Shown here in pieces: positions 8,744 to 17,909 of a DNA stretch of 64,000 bases. The DNA is from Anabaena sp. PCC 7108 (GTDB lineage Bacteria; Cyanobacteriota; Cyanobacteriia; Cyanobacteriales; Nostocaceae). The notes beneath the pieces are model-generated. The model was not told the DNA's origin. It did no database searches and saw only the letters and a program-made list of their open reading frames with translations. Position 1 is the first letter of the stretch. Each line of letters opens with the position of its first letter. Position numbers and translations under genes: made by a program. Where the stretch lies: assembly GCF_000332135.1 (NCBI RefSeq), contig NZ_KB235896.1, forward strand, positions 829,355-893,354, read 5' to 3'.

Positions 8744-10327
8744 ATGAGCTACTGCTTCAATCCTACCTGTTCCCATCCAAAAAATTTGGCATCTAGCCAA
8801 AGATGTCAGTCTTGTGGTGAGCCGCTATTTTTGCGCGATCGCTATCGAGTCATCAAACCTTTAGGTCAGGGGGGCTTCGGAGCAACCTTTGTAGCACTCG
8901 ATCAAGCCTTACCTGGAGAACCAAGTTGTGTAATTAAGCAACTACGTCCCTCAGGAACAGCCCCCCACATATTACACATGGCAAGAGAACTGTTTGAGAG
9001 AGAAGCCAAAACTTTGGGTAAAATTGGCAATCATCCGCAAATACCACGACTCTTGGACTATTTTGAAGAGCAAAAGCAATTTTACTTGGTTCAAGAATAT
9101 GTCAGTGGTGCAACTCTCCAACAAGAAGTCAAAAAAACCGGACTCTATAGCGAAGCTGGAGTCAAGCAGTTCTTAAGTGAAATCCTGCCATTACTGCAAT
9201 ATATCCATGAGCTAAAGGTAATTCACCGGGATATCAAACCAGCTAACTTAATTCGTCGCGCTCAAGATGCAAGACTAGTACTCATTGATTTTGGTGCTGT
9301 CAAAAACCAAGTCGGCCAAGTGGCTGCAAATCAATCGGGACAGACAGCTTTAACTGCTTACGCCATTGGTACTCCTGGTTTTGCTCCTCCCGAACAAATG
9401 GCTATGCGTCCAGTTTATGCCAGCGATATCTACGCTTTAGGGGTAACTTGTATTTATCTACTGACTGGCAAAACTCCTAAAGATTTGCCATACAATCCCA
9501 CAACAGGTGAAATCATGTGGGAGCAGCTGGTGGATATAAGTGACCATTTAACCAGCGTATTAAAAAAAATGTTAGATGTTTCAGTCCGCAATCGCTACCA
9601 GTCAGCCCCAGATGTACTCAGAGCGCTAGAGATAGAACCATATTTAGACAGTTTAGCAAAGGGATTAATCGTCAAATCGGATGTTAGTGTTAAAGAACGA
9701 ATCAACAAACGCCCAGAAAATTCCGGTGTTTTATCCAATAATCCTGGTGCCAATAATGTAGCAGCGGCGATTCGTGCTAGACGAGCTAAGTCAGCAGAAA
9801 CATCAGGATTTCAGGCTGGAAGCATCCAACATAGGCAGTTAATATCCAAATCTCCAGATGTAACTACTAGTAATAGCAATGGTTCTCAAGGAACACGCAA
9901 ATTAGATTCTCAAGGTCTGCTCACAGCTTATTTGAAGGGAAGACGGGATTTCGCTTCCTACAACATCAATCTATTAAACTTACAAGGTGCTGATTTATCA
10001 GATACTAATTTCCATTACGCTCAATTACAAAAAACCAACCTCCAAAGCGCTAATCTCAACAATAGTGATTTTGGTAGAGCTAGTCTCATCTACGCGAATC
10101 TGAAAGATGCTAATTTGAGCAAAGCTTACCTCAGTCATGCAGATTTAGAAGGGGCAGATATGAGAGGAGCTGATCTCAGCTATGCTTATCTGAGTCAGGC
10201 TAATCTCCGGGGTGCTAATTTGTGTGGTGCTAATCTCACTGGTGCTAAGGTGACTGAGGAACAACTAGCATTAGCTAAAACTAATTGGCTGACAGTACGC
10301 CCCAATGGAAAACGTGGCTTTTTATAG
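8744..10327 (+). CDS. SpkB-like Ser/Thr protein kinase with Cys-rich N-terminus and pentapeptide repeats
   Basis: 527 residues. A four-cysteine ribbon (C4, C9, C21, C24) precedes a Hanks-type kinase domain (~33-295) with glycine loop GQGGFGATF, lysine K65, catalytic HRDIKPAN (D163), DFG at 182-184 and the GTPGFAPPEQ activation segment. The C-terminus (~405-500) is a run of A(D/N)LxxA pentapeptide repeats forming a right-handed beta helix. The order ribbon-kinase-pentapeptides is that of SpkB in Synechocystis, a redox-sensitive kinase needed for oxidative stress tolerance; the same role is an inference here. All catalytic residues are present. Its end lies only five bases from the convergent tetR gene. 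Confidence 0.9.
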   Translation: MSYCFNPTCSHPKNLASSQRCQSCGEPLFLRDRYRVIKPLGQGGFGATFVALDQALPGEPSCVIKQLRPSGTAPHILHMARELFEREAKTLGKIGNHPQIPRLLDYFEEQKQFYLVQEYVSGATLQQEVKKTGLYSEAGVKQFLSEILPLLQYIHELKVIHRDIKPANLIRRAQDARLVLIDFGAVKNQVGQVAANQSGQTALTAYAIGTPGFAPPEQMAMRPVYASDIYALGVTCIYLLTGKTPKDLPYNPTTGEIMWEQLVDISDHLTSVLKKMLDVSVRNRYQSAPDVLRALEIEPYLDSLAKGLIVKSDVSVKERINKRPENSGVLSNNPGANNVAAAIRARRAKSAETSGFQAGSIQHRQLISKSPDVTTSNSNGSQGTRKLDSQGLLTAYLKGRRDFASYNINLLNLQGADLSDTNFHYAQLQKTNLQSANLNNSDFGRASLIYANLKDANLSKAYLSHADLEGADMRGADLSYAYLSQANLRGANLCGANLTGAKVTEEQLALAKTNWLTVRPNGKRGFL

Positions 10328-10331
10328 ATCG

Positions 10332-10946
10332 CTATTCGGCACAATTGACAATCAAATGTGTCAAAGCATCAATCAAGCGATCGCTCTCCATCGGCATAAT
10401 CTCCTTACCATGTAAAATTTGCTGAGTAATAGCAAAATGTGCTAAGGAACCAATCAAAATCCTCGCTGTTGCCTCTGGATCAGGTATTTTTAGTTCTGGA
10501 TGTGATGCTAGATATTTAGTGATGGTCTCAATTGCTGGTTTAGCAATGCAACGCACAAAAACTTGAGCTAGTTCTGGAAAACGCACCGACTCACCAATTA
10601 GCACTCGCTCAAAAGCTAAATATTCTGGATCTGTTGTCATCTGCTCTAAGGCTGTTTTAGCCAATCCCCTCAAAACTATGTAGGGTTCTCCCACTAGAAG
10701 ATGTTGTCCAAAAATCGACTGAAACCTTTTTCTTGCTAATTGCTCTATCAGCGCACTAAAAAGTCCGACTTTATCTTGAAAGTGGCTGTAAACCGTTGCT
10801 TTAGAAACTCCGGCAGCTTCAGCTACCCGATCCATACTAGTCGCTGCATAGCCATTTCTTAAAAACTCCTGCATCGCTCCTTGGAGAATCTTTTCGACTT
10901 TATCTGAATTTGATCGCTGTATCTCCCCAATTTTTGGGCGTGCCAT
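10332..10946 (-). CDS. TetR/AcrR-family transcriptional repressor
   Basis: 204 residues. The N-terminal helix-turn-helix (~15-65; ATSMDRVAEAAGVSKATVYSHF) is typical of TetR proteins, and the helical C-terminal part resembles the AefR-like ligand/dimer domain. It is transcribed away from devB, with a 283-base shared upstream region that holds a perfect 15-base palindrome. It therefore probably represses devBC and itself until a small hydrophobic ligand or export substrate binds. The ligand cannot be read from the sequence. Confidence 0.92.
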   Translation of the reverse strand: MARPKIGEIQRSNSDKVEKILQGAMQEFLRNGYAATSMDRVAEAAGVSKATVYSHFQDKVGLFSALIEQLARKRFQSIFGQHLLVGEPYIVLRGLAKTALEQMTTDPEYLAFERVLIGESVRFPELAQVFVRCIAKPAIETITKYLASHPELKIPDPEATARILIGSLAHFAITQQILHGKEIMPMESDRLIDALTHLIVNCAE

Positions 10947-11009
10947 TTTGTTAATATCCTTTTTGTCAACGATTCTTTATAAAGAAGAGGACTACACAGT
11001 TGACTAATC

Positions 11010-11052
11010 TAGTCCGTTTAGTTTACATTTTAAGACTAAACGGTTTAGTTTA
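11010..11052. promoter_or_regulatory. Candidate TetR operator between tetR and devB
   Basis: ACTAAAC-G-GTTTAGT (11035-11049) is a perfect odd palindrome. A second half-site, CCGTTTAGTTTA, lies at about 11013-11024, giving two CGTTTAGTTTA-type direct copies. Placement in the divergent promoter region fits a TetR dimer site controlling both directions. Assigning it to this TetR is an inference. Confidence 0.65.
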
Positions 11053-11229
11053 AATGTGACTTCAAACTTTTAATCTTTCCATCCAGGCCGGTTCTTAGAG
11101 TTGTAAATGACAGTATAACGGGCGGAAAACTGCCAGAGTGTTAAAAATCTACAGTTGAATTTGCTCATACTGTTTTCCTCCACATTTACATTTTCAACGA
11201 ATTTTGAATCGCTTCAAAGGTATGCTGTT

Positions 11230-12423
11230 GTGCAAAACCCCAAGCTACAAGGTTCATTATCTTCTCAGTCTATTATTTGGTTACTGATTACAATACCTAC
11301 AATTGCATCACTAACTGTAATCAGCATTAGTATTTTCACTGTACTAAGACTGCGGGAAACAGCCGAAAAAGCAATAACACCCGTGGTGATCATGCCGGAA
11401 CTAAAAACAGTTACAGCCTTAGGAAGAATTGAACCACAAGGAAAAGTCATTAAACTGTCTGCTGCTGTATCTAGTGAAGGAAGTCGGGTAGAAAAGTTAC
11501 TAGTACAGGAGGGAGATAGAGTAAAAGCAGGCCAAGTGATAGCCATTTTAGACAGTCAAAATCGCTTGCAAGCAGCATTGCAAGAAGCCCAAGAAGAAGT
11601 AAAAGTCACAAAAGCTAACTTAGCTCGCATTCAAGCAGGTGCAAAACATGGGGAAATTGACACCCAAAAAGCCACAATTGCCCGCTTGGAAGCAGAACGT
11701 CAAGGTGATATTGACACCCAAAAAGCCACAATTGCCCGCTTAGAAGCAGAATTAATTAATAGTCAAGCAGAAGACAAACGTTATCAGCAACTGTATACAG
11801 AAGGGGCAATTTCTGCTTCCCAACGGGACAGTAAACGTTTAACCCTAAAAACTGCTCAAAAAAGTTTGCAAGCCGCACAAGCTTCTTTAAAGCGTATCCA
11901 GTTAACTGGACAGCAGCGACTTAAAGAAGCCACAGCAACTCTAGATCAAATTTCCGAAGTCCGTCCGGTGGATTTGGTAGCAGCTAAAGCCGAAATTAGT
12001 CGTGCTGAAGCTACGGTAAAAAAAGCAACCACTAATCTCCAACAAGCTTACGTTCAATCACCCCAAAATGGCCGAGTATTTGAAATCCATACCCGTCCAG
12101 GAGAATTAATCTCAAATGAGGGAATTGTCGATATTGGACAAACTAATCAAATGTATGCAGTTGCCGAAGTCTACGAAAGCGATATTAGCAAAGTACATTT
12201 AGGGCAACAAGTGCGGGTATTTGGTGATGTTTTACCAGTGGAATTACAGGGAACAGTTCAGCGGATAGGCTTACAAGTGCAGCGGCAAAATGCGATTAAT
12301 ACTGATCCCTCTACCAATATTGATAACAGAATTGTCAAAGTCCATATTCAACTAGATCCAGTTTCCAGTCAGAAAGCAGCCAACTTAACCAATATGCAAG
12401 TTAAAGTAGTCATTGAAATTTAA
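11230..12423 (+). CDS. devB: DevB-like membrane fusion protein (HlyD family)
   Basis: This is the periplasmic adaptor of a DevBCA-type exporter. A single membrane anchor (IIWLLITIPTIASLTVISI) is followed by a lipoyl-like beta half (LGRIEPQGKVIKLSA, VEKLLVQEGDRVKAGQVIA), a long coiled-coil hairpin (~residues 115-260) and the second lipoyl half with barrel domains (YVQSPQNGRVFEIHTRPGE). In Anabaena, DevBCA exports heterocyst glycolipids, but paralogues with other substrates are frequent. The frame opens at TTG 11155; GTG 11230 with AAAGG upstream is preferred. The coiled coil contains an internal 18-residue duplication (11656-11752). devC follows after 57 bases. The ATPase gene devA is missing downstream. 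Confidence 0.87.
   Translation: MQNPKLQGSLSSQSIIWLLITIPTIASLTVISISIFTVLRLRETAEKAITPVVIMPELKTVTALGRIEPQGKVIKLSAAVSSEGSRVEKLLVQEGDRVKAGQVIAILDSQNRLQAALQEAQEEVKVTKANLARIQAGAKHGEIDTQKATIARLEAERQGDIDTQKATIARLEAELINSQAEDKRYQQLYTEGAISASQRDSKRLTLKTAQKSLQAAQASLKRIQLTGQQRLKEATATLDQISEVRPVDLVAAKAEISRAEATVKKATTNLQQAYVQSPQNGRVFEIHTRPGELISNEGIVDIGQTNQMYAVAEVYESDISKVHLGQQVRVFGDVLPVELQGTVQRIGLQVQRQNAINTDPSTNIDNRIVKVHIQLDPVSSQKAANLTNMQVKVVIEI
11656..11752 (+). repeat. 54-bp in-frame tandem duplication inside devB
   Basis: The unit beginning ATTGACACCCAAAAAGCC starts at 11656 and again at 11710. It adds 18 residues (IDTQKATIARLEAE core) to the coiled-coil hairpin and differs at only a few positions, so it is probably recent. 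Confidence 0.85.
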
Positions 12424-12480
12424 TCAGTGATTAGTGAATGGGATTGAAACAGGAAAACGGTAAGAATCACACGAGTAAAT

Positions 12481-13692
12481 ATGGCTACGCAACGCAAGCT
12501 GTCACAAATCAAACATATAATTGGCATACTCCGACAACTGCGACGAAGGACACCTTTGGGATGGTTCCAACTAAGTCATGAAAAAAGTCGCTTGCTGGTA
12601 GCATTATCGGGTATTGCTTTTGCTGATGTGTTGATGTTTATGCAGCTAGGCTTTCAAACGGCACTATATGACAGCAATACTAGACTGCATCGTAGTTTAC
12701 AAGCAGATATTATTTTAATTAGTCCCCAAACTCGTAACCTGCAAAGTATGTCTACCTTTTCTCGAAGGCGACTATACCAAGCAATGGATATACCAGGTGT
12801 TGAATCAGCAGAAGCAATATATTTCAATGTCATCACCTGGAAGAATCCCCAAACTCGTAGAGAGACAACCGTGTTAGCAATTGGCTTTAATCCTAATCAG
12901 CCAGCTTTTGATTTACCGGAAGTTAATCAACAATTACAGGCTATTAAACTACCAGATACAGTCCTATTTGACCGAGGTGCAAGGGGTGATTATCAACAAG
13001 CGATCGCAAAAATTGATCAAGGTAAAGTTGTTACTACCGAAATCGACGGTCGCACAATTACTGTCAGTGGTTTATTTAAAATTGGTGCTTCTTTTGGAAC
13101 GGATGGTAGCTTAATTACTAGTGATCAGAATTTATTGAGGCTAGTTCCCAACCGCCCAGCAAGTAGCGTTAGTCTCGGTTTAGTGAGGGTAAAACCAGGC
13201 TATGACTCGCAAAAAGTAGCCGCCAATTTGAGAATTTACCTGAAAGACGATATCCGAGTGCTGACTCATGCAGAATTTATTGAATTTGAGAATAATTTTT
13301 GGCGAACTAACTCCCCCATCGGATTTATTTTTAGCTTAGGTGTATCAATGGGGTTTGTGGTCGGGGTGATTATTGTTTATCAAGTCCTTTTCACCGACGT
13401 TAATGCCCATTTGCGGGAATATGCGACTTTAAAAGCGATTGGTTATCCTAATTACTATTTATTAACTGTGATATTTGAAGAAGCACTGATTTTGGCTCTA
13501 TTGGGTTTTATCCCAGGGTTAGCAGTATCCTTGGGGCTTTATCAATTGACCCGAAAAGCTACAAATTTACCTATGTATATGACCATACTTCGTGCCTTAC
13601 AAGTGTTAATTTTAACGATACTCATGTGTAGCATTTCTGGGGCGATCGCTACTCGTAAGCTTCAAGCTGCTGACCCTGCGGATATGTTTTAA
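12481..13692 (+). CDS. devC: DevC-like ABC exporter permease
   Basis: 403 residues. An N-terminal cytosolic and first transmembrane region (LLVALSGIAFADVLMFMQLGF) is followed by a large extracytoplasmic MacB-like domain (~70-270) and an FtsX-type C-terminal domain with three membrane segments (IGFIFSLGVSMGFVVGVIIVY, LILALLGFIPGLAVSLGLY, LQVLILTILMCSISGAIA). This matches DevC permeases of DevBCA exporters. It follows devB by 57 bases on the same strand and should be co-transcribed. The expected ATP-binding subunit DevA is not next to it, so the pair must borrow an ATPase or is a remnant. Confidence 0.9.
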   Translation: MATQRKLSQIKHIIGILRQLRRRTPLGWFQLSHEKSRLLVALSGIAFADVLMFMQLGFQTALYDSNTRLHRSLQADIILISPQTRNLQSMSTFSRRRLYQAMDIPGVESAEAIYFNVITWKNPQTRRETTVLAIGFNPNQPAFDLPEVNQQLQAIKLPDTVLFDRGARGDYQQAIAKIDQGKVVTTEIDGRTITVSGLFKIGASFGTDGSLITSDQNLLRLVPNRPASSVSLGLVRVKPGYDSQKVAANLRIYLKDDIRVLTHAEFIEFENNFWRTNSPIGFIFSLGVSMGFVVGVIIVYQVLFTDVNAHLREYATLKAIGYPNYYLLTVIFEEALILALLGFIPGLAVSLGLYQLTRKATNLPMYMTILRALQVLILTILMCSISGAIATRKLQAADPADMF

Positions 13693-13747
13693 GAAACAGC
13701 ATTGAGTGCTGAGTATTGAGTGCTGAGTATGGGGAATCAGGTACTAA

Positions 13748-13785
13748 GGAGTTGAGCCTACAAGAAAAGTTTTAGTCTCAACTCC
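13748..13785 (+). terminator. Hairpin downstream of devC
   Basis: GGAGTTGAG (13748-13756) pairs with CTCAACTCC (13777-13785), and AAAATTTTG follows. Just before it, a ~15-base TATTGAGTGCTGAG-type sequence is repeated in tandem. It is a plausible end of the devBC transcript. Confidence 0.6.
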
Positions 13786-13938
13786 AGTAAAAATTTTGAA
13801 TTTTGAATATAGCCAACTCCAGAATTGTTAGATTTCCAGGACAACATCAAGCTGATTTTTTTAATCCAGGGACGGAAACAGTAGCGGGAATAAGTTAGTC
13901 TGTTGAGGAACAGCAGCAATAGATTTTTTCATAACTTT

Positions 13939-14859
13939 ATGACTACCAAAGCTCAACCTATCAATCCGCAGAATTGGTTGCACAGTGTTAGCATCATCAA
14001 CCGTACAAACAAGATTTTCATAGGAATAGTTGCGGCTGTCCCCATAGCTTTAGCATTACCAGCAGAAGCTTTACAAGTACAGGTAATACCAACTAATCCT
14101 CAATTGGGGGACACCCTGTCAGTAGTAATTGATGTAGATAGTCAAGAAAATACCGATAAACCCACGGTAACAGTTGGTGAAAAAACATATCCAGCATTTG
14201 CAATAGCCCCTAATAAATATCGTGCTTTTATTCCCACAACTCCATTAGAGAAACCTGGAGTCAGAAAATTTCAAGTTTTCGGGGATGGTCAGCAGAGAAA
14301 CCTAGCTGTACAAGTGCGCGATCGCAAATTTCCCGTTCAACGCATTAATTTACCCCCAGGAAAAGCCGGATTAGAAGCCACAGAACTGGAACTAAAACGC
14401 GTAGCAGCTTTCAAAGCCCTACAAACACCCCAAAAATATTGGTATGGTGTCTTCCGCAAACCAAACACTGCTAGGATGACGACAACCTATGGTGTACGTC
14501 GTTACTATAATGGTAAATTTGCCAATGATTACTACCATCGTGGTCTTGACTACGCGGGTGCAGCCGGTTCACCCGTAATTGCCCCAGCTAATGGACAAGT
14601 TGCTCTAGTAGGTAAAGTAACCGAAGGGTTCCGAGTTCACGGCAATATAGTTGGTATTGACCACGGTCAAGGAGTAACTAGCATTTATATGCATCTGAGT
14701 CGCATCAATGTTAAAGAAGGCGATTTCGTCAAAGCTGGTCAAGTAATTGGTGCAATAGGTTCAACAGGTGCTTCTACCGGACCTCATCTGCACTGGGGTC
14801 TATATGTAAATGGACAATCTATTGACCCAAAACCCTGGCTAATCAAGGCGATTGATTAA
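13939..14859 (+). CDS. M23-family peptidase (LytM-type, secreted)
   Basis: A hydrophobic N-terminal segment (IFIGIVAAVPIALALPAEA) directs export. A beta-rich domain (~50-120) follows, then the M23 domain with zinc-binding HRGLDYAG and the GPHLHWGLY motif close to the C-terminus. Such proteins cut peptide cross-links of peptidoglycan or, if degenerate, activate amidases; here both zinc-ligand motifs are present, so an active enzyme is likely. The frame reaches back to TTG 13903. ATG 13939 is chosen, though neither has a clear ribosome binding site. It lies among other cell-envelope genes. Confidence 0.88.
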   Translation: MTTKAQPINPQNWLHSVSIINRTNKIFIGIVAAVPIALALPAEALQVQVIPTNPQLGDTLSVVIDVDSQENTDKPTVTVGEKTYPAFAIAPNKYRAFIPTTPLEKPGVRKFQVFGDGQQRNLAVQVRDRKFPVQRINLPPGKAGLEATELELKRVAAFKALQTPQKYWYGVFRKPNTARMTTTYGVRRYYNGKFANDYYHRGLDYAGAAGSPVIAPANGQVALVGKVTEGFRVHGNIVGIDHGQGVTSIYMHLSRINVKEGDFVKAGQVIGAIGSTGASTGPHLHWGLYVNGQSIDPKPWLIKAID

Positions 14860-14930
14860 TCAGTTCAGAGTAAATCAGTGATAATGATAACTGAGTATGG
14901 GTACTAATTGACCTGCGTAGCTTAAATTAA

Positions 14931-15488
14931 ATGGTGAGAGTTATGAGTATTGAAAAAATTGTGGAACAGGCTCTCCAGGATGGTTATCTGACACCAGCAA
15001 TGGAAGCAGAAGTCGGGCGAATTTGTGATAATGCGTCAGACCTCTCAATTGAAGAGTATATGGCACTGGATCGATTGATGGGTTCATTGTTAACTGGTGA
15101 GGTAATAGCAGTACCTCGTAAACAATTTATTAACGTTATGGAAGAGTTGGTACTGACTGAAGTAATCGCTAAAGTAGCAGAAATTGAAGCGACCAGTGAA
15201 AGCTCTCTAGATGTTGGGGATATTACTGCTTATGCCCTCAATCGTCTTCCACCCTTATATGCTACTACAGAAGAAGGTGCTAACTATCAACGCAACCGTG
15301 CTAAGACTGAACTTCAGGAATTGATTTCTCAGCAAGTCGGTGAGGCTATTGATCGTTACTTAGATCAGCCTAAGTTCTTCCCTGAACGCCAAGCCTTAAG
15401 CAAAAATACTGGTAATGAAGTTCTGCATCAAGTCAGTAGCTTACTCCAAGTCCACGCACATAATTTTGAACAGAAATCACAATCTTAG
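14931..15488 (+). CDS. ComFB-domain protein, possible c-di-GMP receptor (CdgR-like)
   Basis: 185 residues. The central part (~58-130; VMEELVLTEVIAKV, DVGDITAYALNRLPPLYATTEEG) matches the ComFB domain, named after late-competence protein ComFB. Cyanobacterial ComFB proteins, including CdgR of Anabaena, bind cyclic di-GMP and affect cell size, competence or motility. The flanking N- and C-terminal helices are less typical. The start is ATG 14931; ATG 14943 (MSIEKIV) is an alternative. Its neighbours are an M23 peptidase, an L,D-transpeptidase and sigG, all consistent with an envelope or cell-size setting. Equating it with CdgR is an inference. Confidence 0.8.
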   Translation: MVRVMSIEKIVEQALQDGYLTPAMEAEVGRICDNASDLSIEEYMALDRLMGSLLTGEVIAVPRKQFINVMEELVLTEVIAKVAEIEATSESSLDVGDITAYALNRLPPLYATTEEGANYQRNRAKTELQELISQQVGEAIDRYLDQPKFFPERQALSKNTGNEVLHQVSSLLQVHAHNFEQKSQS

Positions 15489-15685
15489 TCATTAGTCAGT
15501 CGTCGGTGGCAAAATTAACAACTGACTAAATTCTAAATATTAAATTTTGGATTTTGGAATGCTCTAAATTTAAAATCCAAAATTTAAGTCTTACTATCTT
15601 GAAAACAGGTTTATGGCTGTGATAGACCAGTCCTATTGGATTTTTGTACAGGTAGGGTCATCATTATCAATCAGCCGGAAAGATA

Positions 15686-16510
15686 CTAATCACGCACTAA
15701 TACTGGTGTGCCTAAACTCACCTGGCTATATAACAACCGCACATCAGAATTACGCATCCTTAAGCAACCATGAGATACAGCCGCTCCCAAAAGGTCAACA
15801 TTAGGCGTTCCATGAAAGCCAATTTCATTTCTTCCATCTGACCAAAAACCAATCCATCTCTCTCCCAAAGGACTATTAGTACCGGCATCAAATACTTCTC
15901 CAGTAATTGGATGCCGCCAAATCGGATGGTGTTCCATATGCATGACTTTAAAGTCACCTGTGGGCGTTTCCCACCCTTTCTTTCCTACAGCAATTGGGTA
16001 GCTGGCTATAACTTGATCATAGCGATAAACATAAACACGGCGATCGCTTAAATCAACTACCATTTGTGTCTGACTAGTCCCCAGTCCCTGAACAGATTTT
16101 GCTTGAGCTACACCCGGAAACAAAAAATTCTTTGGCCGATTTTCCACCTTTTGATTCTGTCTTTCAGGTTCTGGAACCACCAATTTTGTCTTTTTTGGCG
16201 TATCCGCAGCACTAGATACATATTTTCTTCCTGCTGTCAACTTAGGATGAGGCTTCGTAGCAGCGGAATTTATTACAGGTGCAGGGACATCTGCCCCTAA
16301 AGCAGTTGCCCCAATCCCAATCCCTTCTGAACGACTTTGATTGGAGTCGGTTTGGGGATAAGAATTTTTTCTCAATGTAGTGGATGCAGACTGATTTAAC
16401 TGCTCTGTTGTTTTCATAACGCGCCAATGGACAGCCAGAGACAAAATTGCTGTGCCAAAACAGAGGAACATTACCATCCGCGCTACAGATTCATTTCTTG
16501 CCATTGCCAT
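15686..16510 (-). CDS. L,D-transpeptidase (YkuD/ErfK family)
   Basis: 274 residues. An N-terminal signal anchor (~10-28) and a low-complexity linker (~35-135) precede a YkuD catalytic domain (~145-274). The domain shows MVVDLSDRRVYVYR, H233 in HGTP, and the catalytic SHGCLRM with C249. The enzyme cross-links peptidoglycan stem peptides (3-3 type) or links proteins to the wall, in the periplasm. It is a lone leftward gene between comFB and sigG. The length and catalytic motif are complete. Confidence 0.92.
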   Translation of the reverse strand: MAMARNESVARMVMFLCFGTAILSLAVHWRVMKTTEQLNQSASTTLRKNSYPQTDSNQSRSEGIGIGATALGADVPAPVINSAATKPHPKLTAGRKYVSSAADTPKKTKLVVPEPERQNQKVENRPKNFLFPGVAQAKSVQGLGTSQTQMVVDLSDRRVYVYRYDQVIASYPIAVGKKGWETPTGDFKVMHMEHHPIWRHPITGEVFDAGTNSPLGERWIGFWSDGRNEIGFHGTPNVDLLGAAVSHGCLRMRNSDVRLLYSQVSLGTPVLVRD

Positions 16511-17095
16511 CGCCTATTGTTTATCCCTGACATATCTGGCTGACTGTACCGATTTTAGGTTTTAGATTGCCGATTTGAGCTTTTTTGGCTATGGTAGCCC
16601 TCGCAGCGATAACTATTATACATAGTTATGACTACGTAATAAATCTCAAATTTTTTAGAGCAAGGGAATTCATTTGCAGTGACAATCCAAAATCCAAAAT
16701 CCAAAATCTAAAATTCAATAACTAATTGACTGCTTAGAGCCAGCAATTAGCAAAAAACTGATAATTTTTTAGCAGTTTTTTCATTCATCTACCAATACTT
16801 TCATAGTTTATAGATGCTAGTTTTTGTCAAGCCCTAGTGGTCAGTTGTCAATCTGATTACAATCTTCCCCATAATGGGTAAGTCTCCGTAGGGTTTGTCA
16901 TTAACCTTGTTTATCTCCTCCTTAGTCCCCTAGTCACCTTGTTTATCTCTCTAGATAATACTTGTTTGCTCATCTCCTAAAGAGTGTCTTTTCTTATATT
17001 TCTGTGTTCCGGTCATAAATCCGTCACCTGACTCAGGAACCTCTGACAAATTATCAGGTCTAATAGAAAGGGATTATTTCAAGCCAGTACGATCT
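16511..17095. other. Intergenic region upstream of sigG
   Basis: It contains a tandem CCAAAAT heptamer run (~16685-16710) and otherwise AT-rich DNA. It must hold promoters for the leftward transpeptidase and rightward sigG, but no box is clear enough to name. Confidence 0.5.
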
Positions 17096-17752
17096 ATGAG
17101 TCAGTCGATTACTGTATCCTGGTCAGCTGTTGATGCAACTTATTCGGAAGCATCGGTGCAAGTTGACAAACTCTCAAATCACGATCTCATTTTGCGCTGT
17201 CAAGCAGGATTGCGTCCAGACCGTACTGCCTTTGCAGAACTGTTGCGTCGCTATCAAACCCAAGTCGATAGGGTTTTATATCATCTTGCTCCTGATTGGT
17301 CTGACAGAGCTGACTTGGCTCAAGAAGTTTGGATTCGGATTTATCGGAATATCAACCGATTACAAGAACCAGCTAAGTTTCGGGGCTGGTTAAGCCGCAT
17401 TGCTACTAACTTGTTTTACGACGAGTTGCGTAAACGCAAACGGGTTGTCAGTCCGTTATCACTAGATGCCCCCCGTACGCTAGAAGACGGTGAGATGGAT
17501 TGGGAAATCGCTGGTGATACTCCAGGCCCTGAGGAAGAACTCACAACTAGAGAATTTTACGAACAATTGCGAGAAGCGATCGCGGATTTACCAGAAGTAT
17601 TCCGTACTACAATTGTCCTCAGAGAAATTGAGGGCATGGCCTATGAAGAAATTGCCGAAATCACGGGCGTTTCTCTAGGAACTGTGAAGTCGAGAATAGC
17701 TAGAGCCAGATCCAGATTGCAAGCCCAGTTGCAAGTTTATCTAGATACCTAA
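17096..17752 (+). CDS. sigG: ECF-type RNA polymerase sigma factor (SigG-like)
   Basis: 218 residues with region 2 (~47-112; DLAQEVWIRIYRNINRL, FRGWLSRIATNLFYDELRKRKR) and region 4 (~160-212; LPEVFRTTIVLREIEGMAYEEIAEITGV, GTVKSRIARARSRL), and no region 3. That is the group-4 (ECF) layout. The sequence and the following membrane anti-sigma gene fit SigG, the ECF factor of cyanobacteria. It directs RNA polymerase to envelope or stress genes once freed from the anti-sigma protein. The ATG at 17096 has no long upstream extension. Confidence 0.87.
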   Translation: MSQSITVSWSAVDATYSEASVQVDKLSNHDLILRCQAGLRPDRTAFAELLRRYQTQVDRVLYHLAPDWSDRADLAQEVWIRIYRNINRLQEPAKFRGWLSRIATNLFYDELRKRKRVVSPLSLDAPRTLEDGEMDWEIAGDTPGPEEELTTREFYEQLREAIADLPEVFRTTIVLREIEGMAYEEIAEITGVSLGTVKSRIARARSRLQAQLQVYLDT

Positions 17753-17909
17753 ATTTACAATACCTTTCCTCAATTCAATGGCAGAATTTAAGAAATATTA
17801 AGAATTTCGGAAAAATTCTCATTTTATCTGCCATTTAAAGGCAAAATTGCTTAAATTCTCAAATTCATCCGCTGTATTTACCCGTGCATGAATTGGTAAA
17901 AACGTTAAA

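Noticed and set aside
15613-15804. 63-codon plus-strand frame
   Set aside because: It overlaps the 3' end of the L,D-transpeptidase gene on the other strand, whose catalytic motif lies there.
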